Shown here piece by piece: positions 14,974 to 29,536 of a DNA stretch of 64,000 nt. The stretch spans positions 7,316,001-7,380,000 of the forward strand of contig CM106585.1 of the NCBI GenBank assembly GCA_048013815.1, read 5' to 3'. Source of the stretch: Setoptus koraiensis. Lineage: Eukaryota > Arthropoda. The notes below the pieces were generated by a model. It ran no database searches. It was not told where the DNA came from and worked only from the letters and a program-made list of their open reading frames with translations. Position numbers and translations under genes: made by a program. Numbering within the stretch: the stretch's first letter is position 1; each line of letters starts with the position of its first letter.

Positions 14974-17900
14974 CAGTAGCGATAGTCAAGAGTCATCATT
15001 TATACAACCAACAACGACAACTATGCATGACGGCCAATCGGCCAGCAACACAAAAATACACATTAATGGCTGGCTGCCGATCTCCGGCTCGCATTGTGTA
15101 CAGATATTATATAATATATAATATACATTATATATTATATGTTAGATAATGTACAATCATGTGTGTATTCGACACGAGCCAAACCATTGACACTTATAAC
15201 AATTCTTACATTGGAACCCGTGAACTAAATTGGGGCGCACGCTATCTCGCTCTGTGCTTGTCGATGCCGTGCTCGCGCCGGCTCCCCAACAGTGACTCTC
15301 ACACCTACACACTGTCTGTCGATTGTTGTCAGAGATGCCGGGCGCCGCCGCCACCGGGCCCGGCACGCCTACGCCCGGTCAAACCAATAGACTCTATTGA
15401 ATAGAGGCGCCAGCAACAGCGACAACAACGCCACCATTAGCGACAAAAACAAAAACAACGCCAACATAACAAAAACAAATGAGCCGCTTGGCCTCTTTTC
15501 TTGGCCTCTAGAATCTTGGGTCTAGATAGAAAAAGCGAGCGAGAGGCGAGCGAACAGAGCCAATTGCACGATTGGAAAATCTCTCACAATGGCCCAAATG
15601 GGCGATCGAGGGGCCGAGTTAACTGTTAACGGCTACTCGGCCAGTCTGCCAGTCAGCAAGTGATATCCGTAACGTTACTTCTATTCGGGGGCCCGATCTC
15701 TATTGGCGATGCAAGTCAAGGGGCCCCACGGGAACAGGCGTGCCTCACGCCAGACAGGCCAGCGAAGGCCGGCCCGGCCAATGAGACTGCGAGCCAATGA
15801 CCACAAACGCAGCATCAAGCGAGCAATACAAACAACGCGCGCAGATATGTCCCTCTATATACAGCGACAGAATGGCGGGCAATGGCGAGGAATCGAGCAG
15901 AATTGGTTAGAATTGGGGCCCCAAACAAGAGCGCTTCGACAGTCGACAGTCGACATGCGACTGGGCTCTTTTCCATAATTCAATTCCATTAAGTGTATTC
16001 GTGTGTGTATGTCAACAAAGCCGGCCGAGGAACCGCGCGCCAAGATATGATAAAACAAGCCGGATTTGCAATATATTCGCTCGCTTGTATCCACTGTCGC
16101 TGCACTGCTGCGCAAAATCGCCACCAACTCGCTAGCTGGCGATCGAAATCCAAATCTCGTCCAATTGGCACCAATTGGCACTGGTCGCAACTGGCGACCA
16201 GTGCGCCAACTGTCAGAGGGCGCCGTTCGCTGAGCGTTCTTTAATGCCCCCCACTTATATGATATAAGTTTTATCGCCAACAAGCGGCTATATCTCACTG
16301 CAACACCGCGCAGATACACCGCGTGTAATATTATTTGCACTTGTCCGCTAGCGACTTGTCGGCCGGCCCGGCCGTTATAAGTCACTTGCAAGTTATTACT
16401 TATAACTCGATCTGAGCGTTCGCCTTCATGAGGGCGCACCGCTTTCGAGTGGTTCGTTTTATCCGGATATTGGCCTCAATTGGCCTGGTTGCGCTGGCGG
16501 CCGCAACAATCACGTGTGTCGCGCGCAATAAATAGTTTCTGGCGATTGGCTGGCAACTTAGATTGGTGCAATTGGCTGCAAAAAAGCTGGTCTGCCTGCC
16601 TACTAGGCCATGCTAATCGCTGCAATGGTTAATTGGAGCCGGGCGAGGGGGCCCCCGAGAGCTGACAGCGCCTCGCCGGCGGCTCTGTCACGGGCCGAGG
16701 GTCGCGCCGACAAGTGAGAGACGTCGAGTTATTTTTTGTTGCCTTTTATATTATTCTAATAAAAGCGTCGTCGTGATTATGGGCCCAATGGGTGCCCATC
16801 TGTGTCTTGGCCGGATGCGCGCATCGGATTGGCTGTGCCTGTAAGAGTGCGAAAAACTATTTATACACACCGAAAACTAGCACCGACCATTAACACCATT
16901 TGCACCATTTATGTCGTTTAGCCGGCGGCCACGCCGGAGCATTCATTGGATTTGCACGCACGACGGGCCCCGATGCTGATGAAAGCAAATAAAATAATAA
17001 CCATCGGGCCCGCGATTGCGGCCCGCGCGCGTACAGGCGCGGGTGCCCCCCTTGGGCCGGCGCGCGCCACCAGGACCAAGGACCAACCGACCAACGTGCA
17101 AATCAGTGGCCGGTTGGCTGGCGGCGCACAATTTGCGCGCCACGAACGGGCCCGGACGGGCGCAGGCGGGCCGCGAGAGGCGCCCGAGTGTCTTATTGAC
17201 TTACTGGCGCTATCTGGTGCGGCTAGGCGCTGACGGCGCTGACAGTTGTATTTAAACTAAGCAGCGCAAAACACTTGCTGTCGTCTTATTCATCTCTCGG
17301 CCCCCTTCTTTTGACATTTCTTCGCCAATTTCTATCTCTCGCCACTGTGCCCGTTTTTCGCGACTCGGCGCCTCTTGCCACTGTCCGCTTTGAGACACTG
17401 TGTCCGCTTTGAGGGACTGTCTCCGTCCCGGCGACTCGGCCAGCTAACGTGCGCCAACTAGCGGCGCCACTGGCACCACGTGCCGACTTGGCAATCCGAC
17501 CAATCCAGCCGGCTAGCGCAAATGCCATTCATGTCACGCGCGCATCCGATGGCCCCATCCGGATAAAATCGTGTATGTCGCGCCATAATTCTGTGCGTGC
17601 GTGTGTGTCGGCCAGCCATGGTCTGATAATTTCTTATTTCTTCTCATATCTTTACAAAGACGCTAGCTCGCTATATATAGACGTTATTTTTATTTATTCT
17701 TTCGCTGGTTGGGTGTTACTGTTATTTTGCGTCCGTTGCCGTTGTTGTTGTCGCTGTTGTCGCCGTTGTCGCTGTTGTCGCTGCTGTCGCTGCTGTCCAA
17801 TTGGCAACTCGGGCGGCATCGCCACTCGCATTTGCACTTACAACGCGCGCCAAGACGAGCCACACGTTTTATCGCCTCGACACCATCTCGGCGCCACCGG

Positions 17901-20900
17901 CTTCATGACACACGCTGCTCGTGGGGCCCCTGTCGCTCGTACTGTGCCACTCACACTGTGCCACTCACACTGTGCGACTCATACTACGGGCCTCATACTC
18001 ATGCTACGCGACTCATAGTACGAGACCCACAGTGTGAGGCCCACAGTGCGAGACTCGTAGTAAGAGGCCTGATAGTGAGTGTGAGACACATCGCATGACT
18101 AGTGTGAGTAGTGGCCGGCGAGACAGAGACAGAGATATGAGACAAGAGGCCGCTGCAAATTCAATTTGGCCAACTAAACGAGCGCCGACCCGACGTCACG
18201 TTACGCAACAACTGCCCACTCATGTATATCGATGCAACTGTTTCTTCTATCGTCACCTCTCATTGTGTTTGCGTTCTTTACGTTCTTTGCGTTCTTCGCG
18301 TTCTTCGCGTTCTTCGCGTTCGTGTTCATGTGTACCAGCCACAATTCACTGTTAAGCAAACAAACAAACTAACTAATTCAATAATCTCGGCCCCATTTTT
18401 GACCGTCCTCTGCGCTGTGCGTGGCCCCGTTCGCCGCTACTCCAGTTGGCACACTCCATGCTCGTAATATATCATATATTTTTTTCTTTCATTTGTTTCT
18501 TTCGGTTGCTTCGGTAGCGGTCAGTGGGCCCCGTCGCCTAATTGAACTGAACACACAACAAATCGTGACGAGCCAGCCAAGACAATGCAATTAATTAACA
18601 CCACTATCAGGTGCCAAGCTGGCACCATGCTATTGCACTTGCAGTAATATGACCGTTGTACTAATGTGACGCAATACATGTTGCATTGGCACGGACAAGT
18701 CAACTTGATATCGGTGGTCAGTTTGAATCCATTGGCGTTGACCTGCTCAGCCCTCAGACTGACAAATTGTGAGATAATATTCAGTGTCTTGCCACTTGTT
18801 TTGCCAAGTTATGATACTTTTGAAAACTTTTCTCGCCGTTCAAGAGCGCTAGATGTTGACCGTTCGATAATCATCAATACGCACGCTGTAATATAAAATA
18901 TCGTATTAAATAATGACATTATATCGTTAGTCGTAGCTGTTTATTGCGACAATGTCCGAGTAATTGTGTACAAACGATGCCACATCGCTGATCAGCGTCC
19001 AGCGATGAAACAGAAAAATAAATAACTGCAGCAGCACAAAAAAGCGGCTGGATTACTGGCACTCCATTTGAGCATCTCCATTTTGGGGCCCACAGGCATC
19101 GGAAACACAGAGCAAACAGCCCGAGCAAGCAATTTGGGCATTGGCGAGCAACGGCGGTCGGCATCACATTATCAATGTTTGTTTTGCAAAGTTAATTTAA
19201 ATAACGGCCAACACGGCGTTTATCTCATTGGTGGTCGCCATTGTGCCGCCATGGTGCCAGTTATTTCAGTGTTATGTAACTATTTGTTGTGTCAGTGCTA
19301 GAACAGCAACAGCAACAACAACAACAACGACAGCCACCAAATCAACGACAACCAGCCCATTCACCTGTCCGTGGCTGGCTCAGACTGGCCATTGTTGACA
19401 AGGGACACTTGCTGGTGTTGCCCGTGCGCTGTTACAACATTATTATGCAACCTATTTCGTGCTCATAAGGGCTCGCGCAACCAGCTTGCACGTGACGTTG
19501 TCGTGCAACCTGTCAGCTGACCACTCGGCTGGCCAGTAGCCAGGGGCAGTGTGACTGGTGAGTCACCACTGACTCGGTGGGCGCTATTCGCTCATCGCCG
19601 GCAGTCAGTGTTCGAGATGGCCAATAGCTGTCTGTCTGTCAGCGGTAGCGATAGATTGTTGTTTTCGTGTGTCGTCGTCGACGCAACAACACAAACAAAA
19701 TGAAACGCTGCAATTGTTTACGCAATCTGCAATTTGCATAAACACAACACACGACGCTCTAGCTTTTTTGCGTTCAGCCTCCACCTACTTTTGTTAGTCA
19801 GACGTGATATAAACAATAAGCGAGCCATACCGTCACGTACTGGCTAACCGAACGGCTGATTGGAGGGCAAACAGAGCGAGCCATTTTTTCTGTCTCATCG
19901 ACGATGTTCGTGGGTGTTGTTTGTCGGTGGGCAAAGGGGCTTTTTGTGCAAATTGCACGCCGAGACTGGCCGAAAATGCGACTGGCACTGCACGAGTCGG
20001 CCCCATTGTTACGCCGGCCGTATTACAAGCGTATTGTTGTTGACCCAACAACAATGTAATTATTGATAGACTGTCTGAATGGCAACATGCCAATATCTGG
20101 CTCAACTCTAATTATGTCTGACAAGTGCAAGCACACGACATCTCGTTATGTTGGCAACTTGTAGGTTGCACCAACTGGCGGCTATCTCGTCAGAGTGGCG
20201 CCGGTAATGCAGTCGAGCCCATTGTTTTGCAGCCAATGATTGGTTGGTGCGGCGCCGGCCGATACGTGGCCCAGTAATTGGGCCGATCATCACAAATTGA
20301 AAGAGCGGCCTCGTTTTTTTAATATCAATTTGCGCCACCCCCCCCCCTTGGCCTTCATGCAAACAACTGTGGCACTTATTATCTGGCTCGTTCGCTATTG
20401 TAGCGCCACAATTGAGTTGCGGGGGCCGCACGCTTGCAGCGAAGGCCGGTAAGGGATTAGTTTAGCCATGAAATTGGGGCCACGAGTTTGGGTCCGCGTG
20501 TTTGGGCCCGCGTGTTTGGGGCCGCAAGTTTGAGGCGACGAGTTTGGGGCCATGAGAGGGCCATGCGAGAGGAACAAAAAATCAAATGATTGATTATTGA
20601 TGCCGACGACGCAATGATGATTCACTGCTGCCGTGAGATGTAGCCATTGGCTGTCAGCCGGTGGCCGTATGAGGCGCGCGTCGCACACCGAGAGGCCGCC
20701 CAAGAGAATAGACAATCTAATCATGAGCAGCTTATTTTTTGCACTTTTAGCGCCATCTATCTAATCAGCCTAATTGGCCCGGGGCCCCAGTTCAGGCGAG
20801 CTGGGCACTTGTGTGTGTGTGTGGCTGTGGCAAGGCTCTTGTAACACACAACAGTGGCAGTGTGGTGCCATATTGTTTGTTTGGGGCGCTTCTGTGCCGC

Positions 20901-21029
20901 TTCAGCAGCTGTTAATAGCGAGAAGTGGAGCAACTGCCAGCAATGCGACTGCACTGAACATTAAGCTGCACTCGATTGTAACAAAACGAACACGCCAGAA
21001 GTGGTGGTCATTTGTAATGGTTAATTGCG

Positions 21030-21030
21030 C

Positions 21031-21112
<82 letters not shown>
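21030..21112. repeat. (CAA)n microsatellite, about 27 units
   Basis: An uninterrupted CAA/AAC run of roughly 80 bp. It gives poly-Asn, poly-Gln, poly-Thr or poly-Cys frames depending on strand and frame; none is a gene. Confidence 0.95.
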
Positions 21113-23753
21113 GCACTTGCCAGATGTTTGAGAGGCTACGCAAAATGAGCCACCGAGAGAAACGCAAACAGAGGAATGATGCAGCGACCAGGGCGACACG
21201 CGGGCCAAATTTAGAGAATCGTGATTGATGGTCACTGATAATAGTATCATATCATTGCCGTTGTAACAAAAACAGCTTGCTTGTTGCACTGCAACAATGC
21301 CACTCGAATAGAAACAACAACAACAACAACGAACCAACAACAGCAACGCTAACAAGCTCTTGCGGTGCGATTATGCTGAGGCCCTGGCAAAGTTAGTCGC
21401 CGCTAGGATGTTAGTTGTGCGCCCTCATTCGCTTACCGTGCGCCGTTATGGGGCCTCTGCCGCGGCGAGCAAATACAATAATACTAATAATACTAATAAT
21501 ACCGAGCAGCAATAACAATAATTGCCACTCTTTCGCTCGCTACTTCTCCGGCTCGCCGTTTCGCTGGCTCGCTACTTCTCCGCATGGCTCAATGGATGGC
21601 TAATTTAAGCAATCTAGCCAATCCAATTGAGCGCTGGCTGGCCTTGTTTACGGGCCATTATAAAGTGTGCTTATAAACGTTGCCACCATCGGGCCCCATA
21701 ACGGTGACGTACGTAAGCCGGCGTGTGTGTGTGTCATGCGAAATGCGTCTGTTTGCCTGATGATCGATGGATCGCCATTGTATTTATATATGGGCCTCAC
21801 ACGAGCTTACAAAAATCACACTATTACATAAATTATATATAGACATGCAGGATCTAATTATATCGAGTGTGTTGTGGGCGCTAATTGCCCAAAACAACCG
21901 GCAACCACCGAAGCAACAACCGCATTTGGCGCATCTGCAAGCCGCAAAGGTGTTGCAAATTGGCCGCCAGCTTAGTGCACACTCCCACACACTCACACGG
22001 GCGATCTAATGAGGGCGAAATCAAAATCTGAACAACTGAGCAAGAAACCAGAGGACGCGTTCGTTCACGCGTCACCGGACACAAACTTTGCTCGGCTCGA
22101 AAACACTTGCTGCTGGCATAAGTTGCTGTTAACTCGCCACTATCAAGTGCAGCCAGCAAATCATTAAAAGCGGCTCAGCTCGCCATCATTAGCCGCTGTG
22201 CACAGCGATGATGATGGTTTTCTTCATTATATTTGCATACTTTATCCGCGCACCGGCCTGTTTGTGCCCTACAAAGACACTGTTTGTGCCTTGCGCGGCC
22301 ACAGGCCGTCTGGTGGTCAAGTCGGCCAACGATACAATTTGTTGCTGGCAGTGATACTTGTGGTAATATAAGACACAAGTCTGGATATTAGATTGCCTAT
22401 TACATAATTATTACTATATTATTGTTATTGTTATTCTGTGCCCAAGCGCAGCGCCAGTAATAATAATAGTTGCCAGCAATGCGACGCGACCGGCTCCCCA
22501 ACAGCGGCTCCCCAACAGCGGCTCGCAATAGTATATAATATAGTAATATAGTATAATATTACTATTATATAATTGCAATATTATTATTATATAATTGTAA
22601 TATTACTATTATATGATAGTAATGTCGCGCAAGTATCGGATATCGCGCGCGCGCGCCCCCAATAGCGCCCGCCATAGAACGGGGCGGATAATTTGCGGCG
22701 CCTCTGTCAGTGGGAGTTGTGTTGCACTTGGCGTGGTTGCTGAAACGATTGCACGGGCGATGCAAAACAGCGCCAGGCTGGCCCGTGTGCGTGGAGCAAG
22801 CAGAGCGCAGGTTGCGGTTTGGGGCCTCGTGGCGGCCATTGTGGGGCCCGCGAACGTAGAATGTGGCCCAATAACAGCGTAGAATGTGGCACAATAACAG
22901 TGTAGAGGAGACTCTCTGGTCAGTTATGCCGGCCAGAGACAAACAACAAAAAGAATGAGAGCGAGATAAGTCGCTCGCCGACTCGCCGACTGGCCAGCAG
23001 CGAATAACGGCAAATCATGTAAAGCGAGCGCCTAGCCGGATACCAACTGGTGAACCAAGCGGCGCGCCAACGAATTAGGCTGGCTGCCATTTTACCCTTG
23101 GGCCCAGGCGAACAATGCCCCACTGGCGGGCCCCAGCTTAGCCCCGTCCGATGGGGCCAGCTTAGCGTTCGGTCAGTTCAGTTGTGTGTGTGTGTGTGTG
23201 TGTGTGTGCTGCTGGTGAGAGGAAAAATGATTGTTCCGATTCTCTGCCAATAGTAATGATCTTGGCGCCGAAATCTTGTGCCTCTCAACTGGCACTGAGC
23301 TGGCAACTCTTGTCGTGGCGATTGGGAAATTCCTCCGATAGCAACCTGCTACTCACAGGCTCACTAGCTCACAGGCTGCCGAGGCTCAGTCGGGGCCCCC
23401 GTGGTCGGTGGCTCGGTGCGAATGGCAGCGCAAATCGCACACATAGCAGCACAACTGGCGGCCAATGTGTAAATCATTTTGGTCGGCCAGTCAGCTTTGT
23501 CTTCTTATCGAGGCTTTTCTTTGCTCGGCATCGGGCCCCACTTTGGCCGGCCCCGCTTGCGACGCGCACAAGCGGGCCAAGCTTAGCGCTTCAGCAGGCC
23601 ACCAGCCACTGGCCAGCGACCAACGGGTAGCCGGCCAAGCGAATAGCGGGCCAATGCAAGCACGTTGCACTGCAACGGTTCGAGCGAGCCAGAGATGATA
23701 ATTGCCTTTGCTGTCGTTTATCTTCTTTTCTGGCTCACTTGCACTAGTTAGCG

Positions 23754-23757
<4 letters not shown>

Positions 23758-23818
<61 letters not shown>
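23758..23818. repeat. (TG)n microsatellite
   Basis: A near-pure TG dinucleotide run of about 60 bp. A shorter pure run of the same kind lies at 14929-14972. Confidence 0.95.
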
Positions 23819-23821
<3 letters not shown>

Positions 23822-26319
23822 GCGTGTGTACGAGTGTGTGTGATCGCTTTCAGGTCGGCTGGCTCAAGTCGAGCTGGCAAATGGAGCTGGCCAGTGATTG
23901 CAGCCGACGGAACTCGGCGAGGCCCGACGGGGCCAGCAGCAGCAGCGAAGATTGTTAATCTCTCATATCTTTACTTACGCTCGTGGCCCCCCGATCCTCG
24001 GTAAGACTGCGCGCTGAAAATCCGCCCAACGAGCTGGCGGAAGGGCCAGCTTTGGGCCTCGCTGGGCTCGAGCGCCGAGCGGACTTGCGGGCGCACAAAG
24101 GCCCCTTTTAATCTTGTTGTTGTCGGCCACTCGAGCCAGTTGTTGGCCAATTAACCATTTCACCAGATTTCACCATTTCACCATTTTGCCGTTTCGCCGT
24201 TTCGCCATTTCGCCATTTCACTGCGGCCAGCCGGACACGCCGACGGATCTCGCGAGAGCGACGGTCTCGCTGACCAGCTTGCGCTCGGCAACAATTGAAC
24301 CAGCCACTGCGGCCCCACCGAACCAACAGCCAGCGAGGGCCCATAAGCCGCCTCGGCCATATGACTCATATGAAATGAGGCGCTGCTTTCGAGAGGGGCT
24401 CCAATCACTGGCCACTAGCTCGTTATTGGCCGATATTGTAACTCTCAACACTAACGCCGGCTTGACGATCTCGCTTCGGGGCGCTTCGCCCCATCTGGCC
24501 GAATGATTGGAATTGAGATTGGGAGAAAAACGGCGCCGGCTATTATAAAATTTGTGTGCTCAGGCGCTTTCATCAAGCCAACTAAGTGGTGGCGCCCGTT
24601 CCCTTGTGTGACACACGAGTTGTATGTAGAGACGTGCGTACAAACTCGTGTCTGACACTTTTATTTCGCCAAACAATTCTTTCTCTATTGTCACTAAAGC
24701 CTCTGGGCGCTTCACTGTGCCCAATTGGGCGACTGGGGCGCCTCTCATGGCCACCGGCGAGTGTATTGTGGGCTCGCTCACAGTTTGTGATGAGAGTTGG
24801 GCGTTTTTTTGGCTTTTGGCAAAATAGCGAAGCAACAGCGCAAACTGATGCGCAATTTGGGGCCCGTCTATTAGTTTTTAATCTTTGCCAGCAGCCAGTT
24901 AGTGGCGAAAGTGGTAACTGTAGCAAATTGATTCGTTGCAAAGGGGCAAAGGCTCTGTTGAGGAGCGCGCCTGGCGTCGTTACTGACGCGGGCAGGTAAT
25001 CCGGTGCCAGTATATATACGCCGGCTGGTTGATAGACACGCCACACAATAGAGCCAATTAATCTGGAATTTAGAGACTCTCAGTCTGAGAGTCTCAGATG
25101 TGGCCAAAGGAAGCCAAAGGGAGCCAAAGGGAGCCAAACAGAGCCGAACACGGGGGCCGATGGGCCCCAAATAAAGTCGATGCGACTGTGGCGACACTGG
25201 CACAACGATGGCAGCGACAGCAACGACAACAACTGCGACACAGCAACGAGCCAAGACAATTGCAAATCGCATAAGTGGCCCCAATCACTTGTGAGTCACA
25301 AGTTGTGACAATTGTGCGGCCGACGGGCTCAAGTGGGGGCGCCATCACGCACACCAGCGAGTGTCAAGCAACGATGTTGGTGTTGGCGAGGCCGTTTGAT
25401 TTGCATAGTCGCTGTTGGGGGTGTCGTTGTGGCCGTTTGTGGGGCCAGGTTACCTTGCGATAGCTTGACATGTATTTAATCTCATTAGGGCCAGTAAACA
25501 TTGTAGACTGTGTTTCTCGTATTTGGCTCGCTGCGGCTCACTGATACCGATTTGTGTGTGAGCTGTGTCATTATGTCATAAGTCAGTCAGTTTGTTAGCC
25601 GCGTTTAGCTCGTTTTGCATGTTACTCGACGCTCGAGTGTTTAATGGCACAACAACAACAACAACAACAACAGCAACGGCCACAGCGTCGGCAACTGACA
25701 CGGCCTAAAAGGGGGCCACCATCATTACCGATTCACCGACACATTCCAACGACAGCAACAACAGCGCCAGCAGCAACAACAGCCGCAACAACCACAACAA
25801 CCACAGCAACGGCAACTGGCAATTGTTGGCCAGTTTGCGCTGTTGTGTCCAAGTGCAACTAATGCCGGCGCAAAACCTGAGTAACGACGCACAATGTTGC
25901 TAATAGCCCCCACAGGCCTCAGCGGCCTGGCCAGCGTCTGGCCAGAGTTTAATGGCGAGCCAGCCAGGCCAAGAATGGTCACAGATTGGGGCTGCCCGCT
26001 TGTTTGTTGGGGCCCCAATCTGAGACAACCCGAGACAACACAACATAATAGTGGCGCGCTAATGTTGCAGCGACACTGTGCGGCATGTTGTTCGCAGCGC
26101 CAGATTGAACTTTATTGGGGTGCCGCCATCGTTTGGGGGCCCCAATGGCGGTCGTATGGCGGGCCATGGCGGTCGCTTATGGTGGCGGCAGGGCATTGTA
26201 ACACAACATTATAGAATGCAAATTTGCGTGTTGTTGCGAGTGCTGTCAGCGGTGGCCAGTGATTAATTGAGTGAACATTGCCCGACACTTTGCACCGAGG
26301 CAACCCTTTTTCAGCCAAT

Positions 26320-26350
<31 letters not shown>

Positions 26351-29300
26351 GTCCGTATATCTCTCTGCGTACATCTCTGTGCGCCACATATACGCACAGG
26401 GATATACGCAGCGAGAGAGGCCCGCCTTGGGAGCCCTATCATCGTCCGTTGGCGCTGGTGGTATTCGCATGAGTAGCAGGCTGTTATATTTATATGTTAT
26501 GGATTTATCTGCGGCCGGCGCGTGTATAACCGACAGTTTACATGCCGCGCCGGAGTTGCACACTGAGGCGTGGGGCCCCACTGGCCCCACTGGCTCTATA
26601 TGCCCTGCACATGCCATGCATCTATGCTATCTAGGTGCTATGCAGGCAGTGCGAGCCTCTCTATTCATGTGGGCCCATTTACATGCTTTAGATAATAATG
26701 TCGCTGCTTTTAGCAAGGCGCGGAGTGCGTGCGTTCGGCCAACAACCGGTTATGAGTTAGCCCGAGTTGTCACTCTGTCAGAGCACACTGTCATAGCATT
26801 ACAACAGGAAGACAGAGACTGTTTTGTGTTGTTTATGTCCTTCCTGTTGGTAACGGCCAAAATCTCTCTCTCTCTCTCTGCCTAGGCGTGTTTGTTGGTA
26901 TTGCCGTTAGCCGACTTTGGCAGCACTCGGAATGGCGCCCCAAAACTCGTACTCGGCACTTGTAACTCCGTTTCGACTCGTGCCACTGATATAATAAACA
27001 ATATATATATATGATATTTTTGTTGCTGCAAGTCGTGCAAGCGCGCCCGCCAAAGCATCTCACACAAACAATAATGATGATTATTGACGGTTATGCAACA
27101 GCGGCCAGCTAGCGGCAAACAAATGCAACTAGTTATTAGGCATTTAGGTTATTATTGTGTATCAGGCGCTTGATTCTTAGCAGCATAAACTAACAATATA
27201 CCACTGTATATACAATGTACTGTGTGTTGGTTATATAACTGTTACTGTGCTCGTGTCAGTAGTGACCGTGCCAACGTGCAGAGTGAGATATCAACATACA
27301 TATCAAATGCTGCTTGCAAATGGCAAACGGCAAACAGCAAACAGCAAACTGGCCCCTTCATTTTGCTGCCGCCAGCAAAATAGGCGCCAAGGAGATAGAT
27401 TTTGCGCAACGTGCACAAGTCAACAACAATGTTACGTTACGTAATGTGCCATATTCCCGTTAGATAATGCACATTGCGTAATGTTTGTGTGTGAGTGTGT
27501 GCTGCACAACAGCAACAACTACGGCACCAACAACAACAACAACGGCAACAACAACAACAACAACAGCGACTGACTCCATTTATTCAAATGCAATCAGACC
27601 GACCAGCCAGCCAGCGACTAAGCGAGCCAGCGAGCTACACTAAATCGAATTGATGGCTTCTCTTTACGCCTAGATGAATCTGACTTGTTCGCCGCACGCA
27701 CAGGCCAGCCAGCCGGCCGAGCCTCGCAGTTGCTGATGCCGGCCCCCGCTCACTGCACGGCCAGTCAGAGAAACGACGCGCCAGAGGAACGACGCGCCAG
27801 TAGAAACAAGGGCGCAAGAAAGAACGTTCGAGCAAAGTCAGGGCAACGGATGAACGAGCGACAGAAAGAAGCGACCGACGTCACACGCTCGCCAGAGAAC
27901 GCGGCCAAGAATAACGGGCGCACACATAACGGGCACAGCCGAGAATATAATAAGAATAAGAACGACAATGAATGCTGCTCTCTCTATGGATTACTCCATC
28001 AATTTGTATGATAATCAACTTTGATCTAGCCACCGCCATCAGCGCGCCCCATTCGAAGCCCGCCACTGCTGGCGCCACTGCTGCTGCCACTGCACAACAG
28101 CCAACACAAGAGAACGCTCACCTCTAATGACCTCAGTTGGGGCCCGCATTAGCTTCGCGCCTTCTTTTGCGCGCCAAAGCAAAGCAGTCTTGGCCAAAGC
28201 CAGTGGGCCTCGCACGGGCCCCGCAGTGAGCTGGAGTGGCGCCGTCTAGCCGACGATCCGTGTAACTGATTACACACAAGCGAATCACAAACGCGCCCGT
28301 GGCACCTTTAAGTGGCCAATGTGCCATCGTATAAGCTATTGTATCAATTAAACACCAGTCTATTTTTTGGCTTATCTTTTTCACTCGCTCTCTGCTAGTT
28401 TCGTGTTCGTGGCCAGTGGATGCCCTTTCTAATGTTTCAACTGGAATTAGAGAAGTAGTCTAGAAAGTTATCGCGACCCCAGAGTCTGCGCTCCAGAGTC
28501 TGCAGTTACGTTGACCATTGGCGAGTAGATTATCCGCTCAACGTCAAAATCAGTCCAAATGCACACCGAGCACATTGTTAACAATGCTTCCTTGACAATA
28601 TAAAACTATCATTGTCATATATAAATATATCACAATAGATTAGCGATGGCTGGGCGCTTATTGTCAGATTATTTCGTTGCGAACTGGATTTGCACCAAAT
28701 TTTTCGGCCAAAACCCTCAAAAGCCGAAGCGAAAATTCAGCGAAAAGCCAGCTGAAAATAAATGCCTGTAAGAAGCTTCGAATGAGAATCTTAAGTAACA
28801 ATCGACTTGCTCATTCCTATAGAAGCCATTCGCCCACTTGGCCCCGGCGATGACATTTGACTGTAATGATGAGACTCTAATCATTAGAGAACGCCAACGG
28901 GTGGGTGCAAATGAGCTTTTGGCTGTCTGTCGAATTGAAAATTGCAGCGACACAAGCACAATAACTCAATATAATAACTATACCTAATGTAATAATAATA
29001 TAAAATAATAATCTGCACACAATGTCGCGCAAATATATAACAACATATTGGTGCCACTCTATTACGATTGGTGCCGGTTCATCAGAATAGCCAGGCTGCA
29101 ACCAATCACGATATTGGAGAATCATATTAAAGTTCAGCTCACGAAGCTAGTTTGCGTGAATATCCCACTATTGTCTTGTTACAGGAATTGGTGTGGCGCG
29201 TGAACACTTGAAACGCTAGTCACAAATCCATATGAGACTACATCTTGATAAGGTTTACGCGTGAATATTAGTTAACGTTTCGTTTGGATCGTTGTTGTGT

Positions 29301-29446
29301 TGTGGCCATTTCAGCCTTTTCAAGTACGACTTGCATAAGGAATAGATTGAAAAATTGGGCACCAATTCGATTTATTTGTTGTTGTTTGGCCAATTGCGAC
29401 AGTACAACAGTCCAGTGAGAAAGGAACAGGCACAAGAGGGCGACAC

Positions 29447-29536
29447 TTGCATGATCCAAGTTGGATCATGCAAGTTGGATCATGCAAGTTGGATCATGCA
29501 AGTTGGATCATGCAAGTTGGATCATGCAAGTTGGAT
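29447..29536. repeat. 14-bp tandem repeat started by a palindrome
   Basis: The 14-bp unit AAGTTGGATCATGC is repeated about 5.5 times with no variation. The first unit joins an inverted half (29447-29459), so 29447-29473 is a palindrome with 13-bp arms and one central base. Lack of divergence points to recent expansion. Confidence 0.92.
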
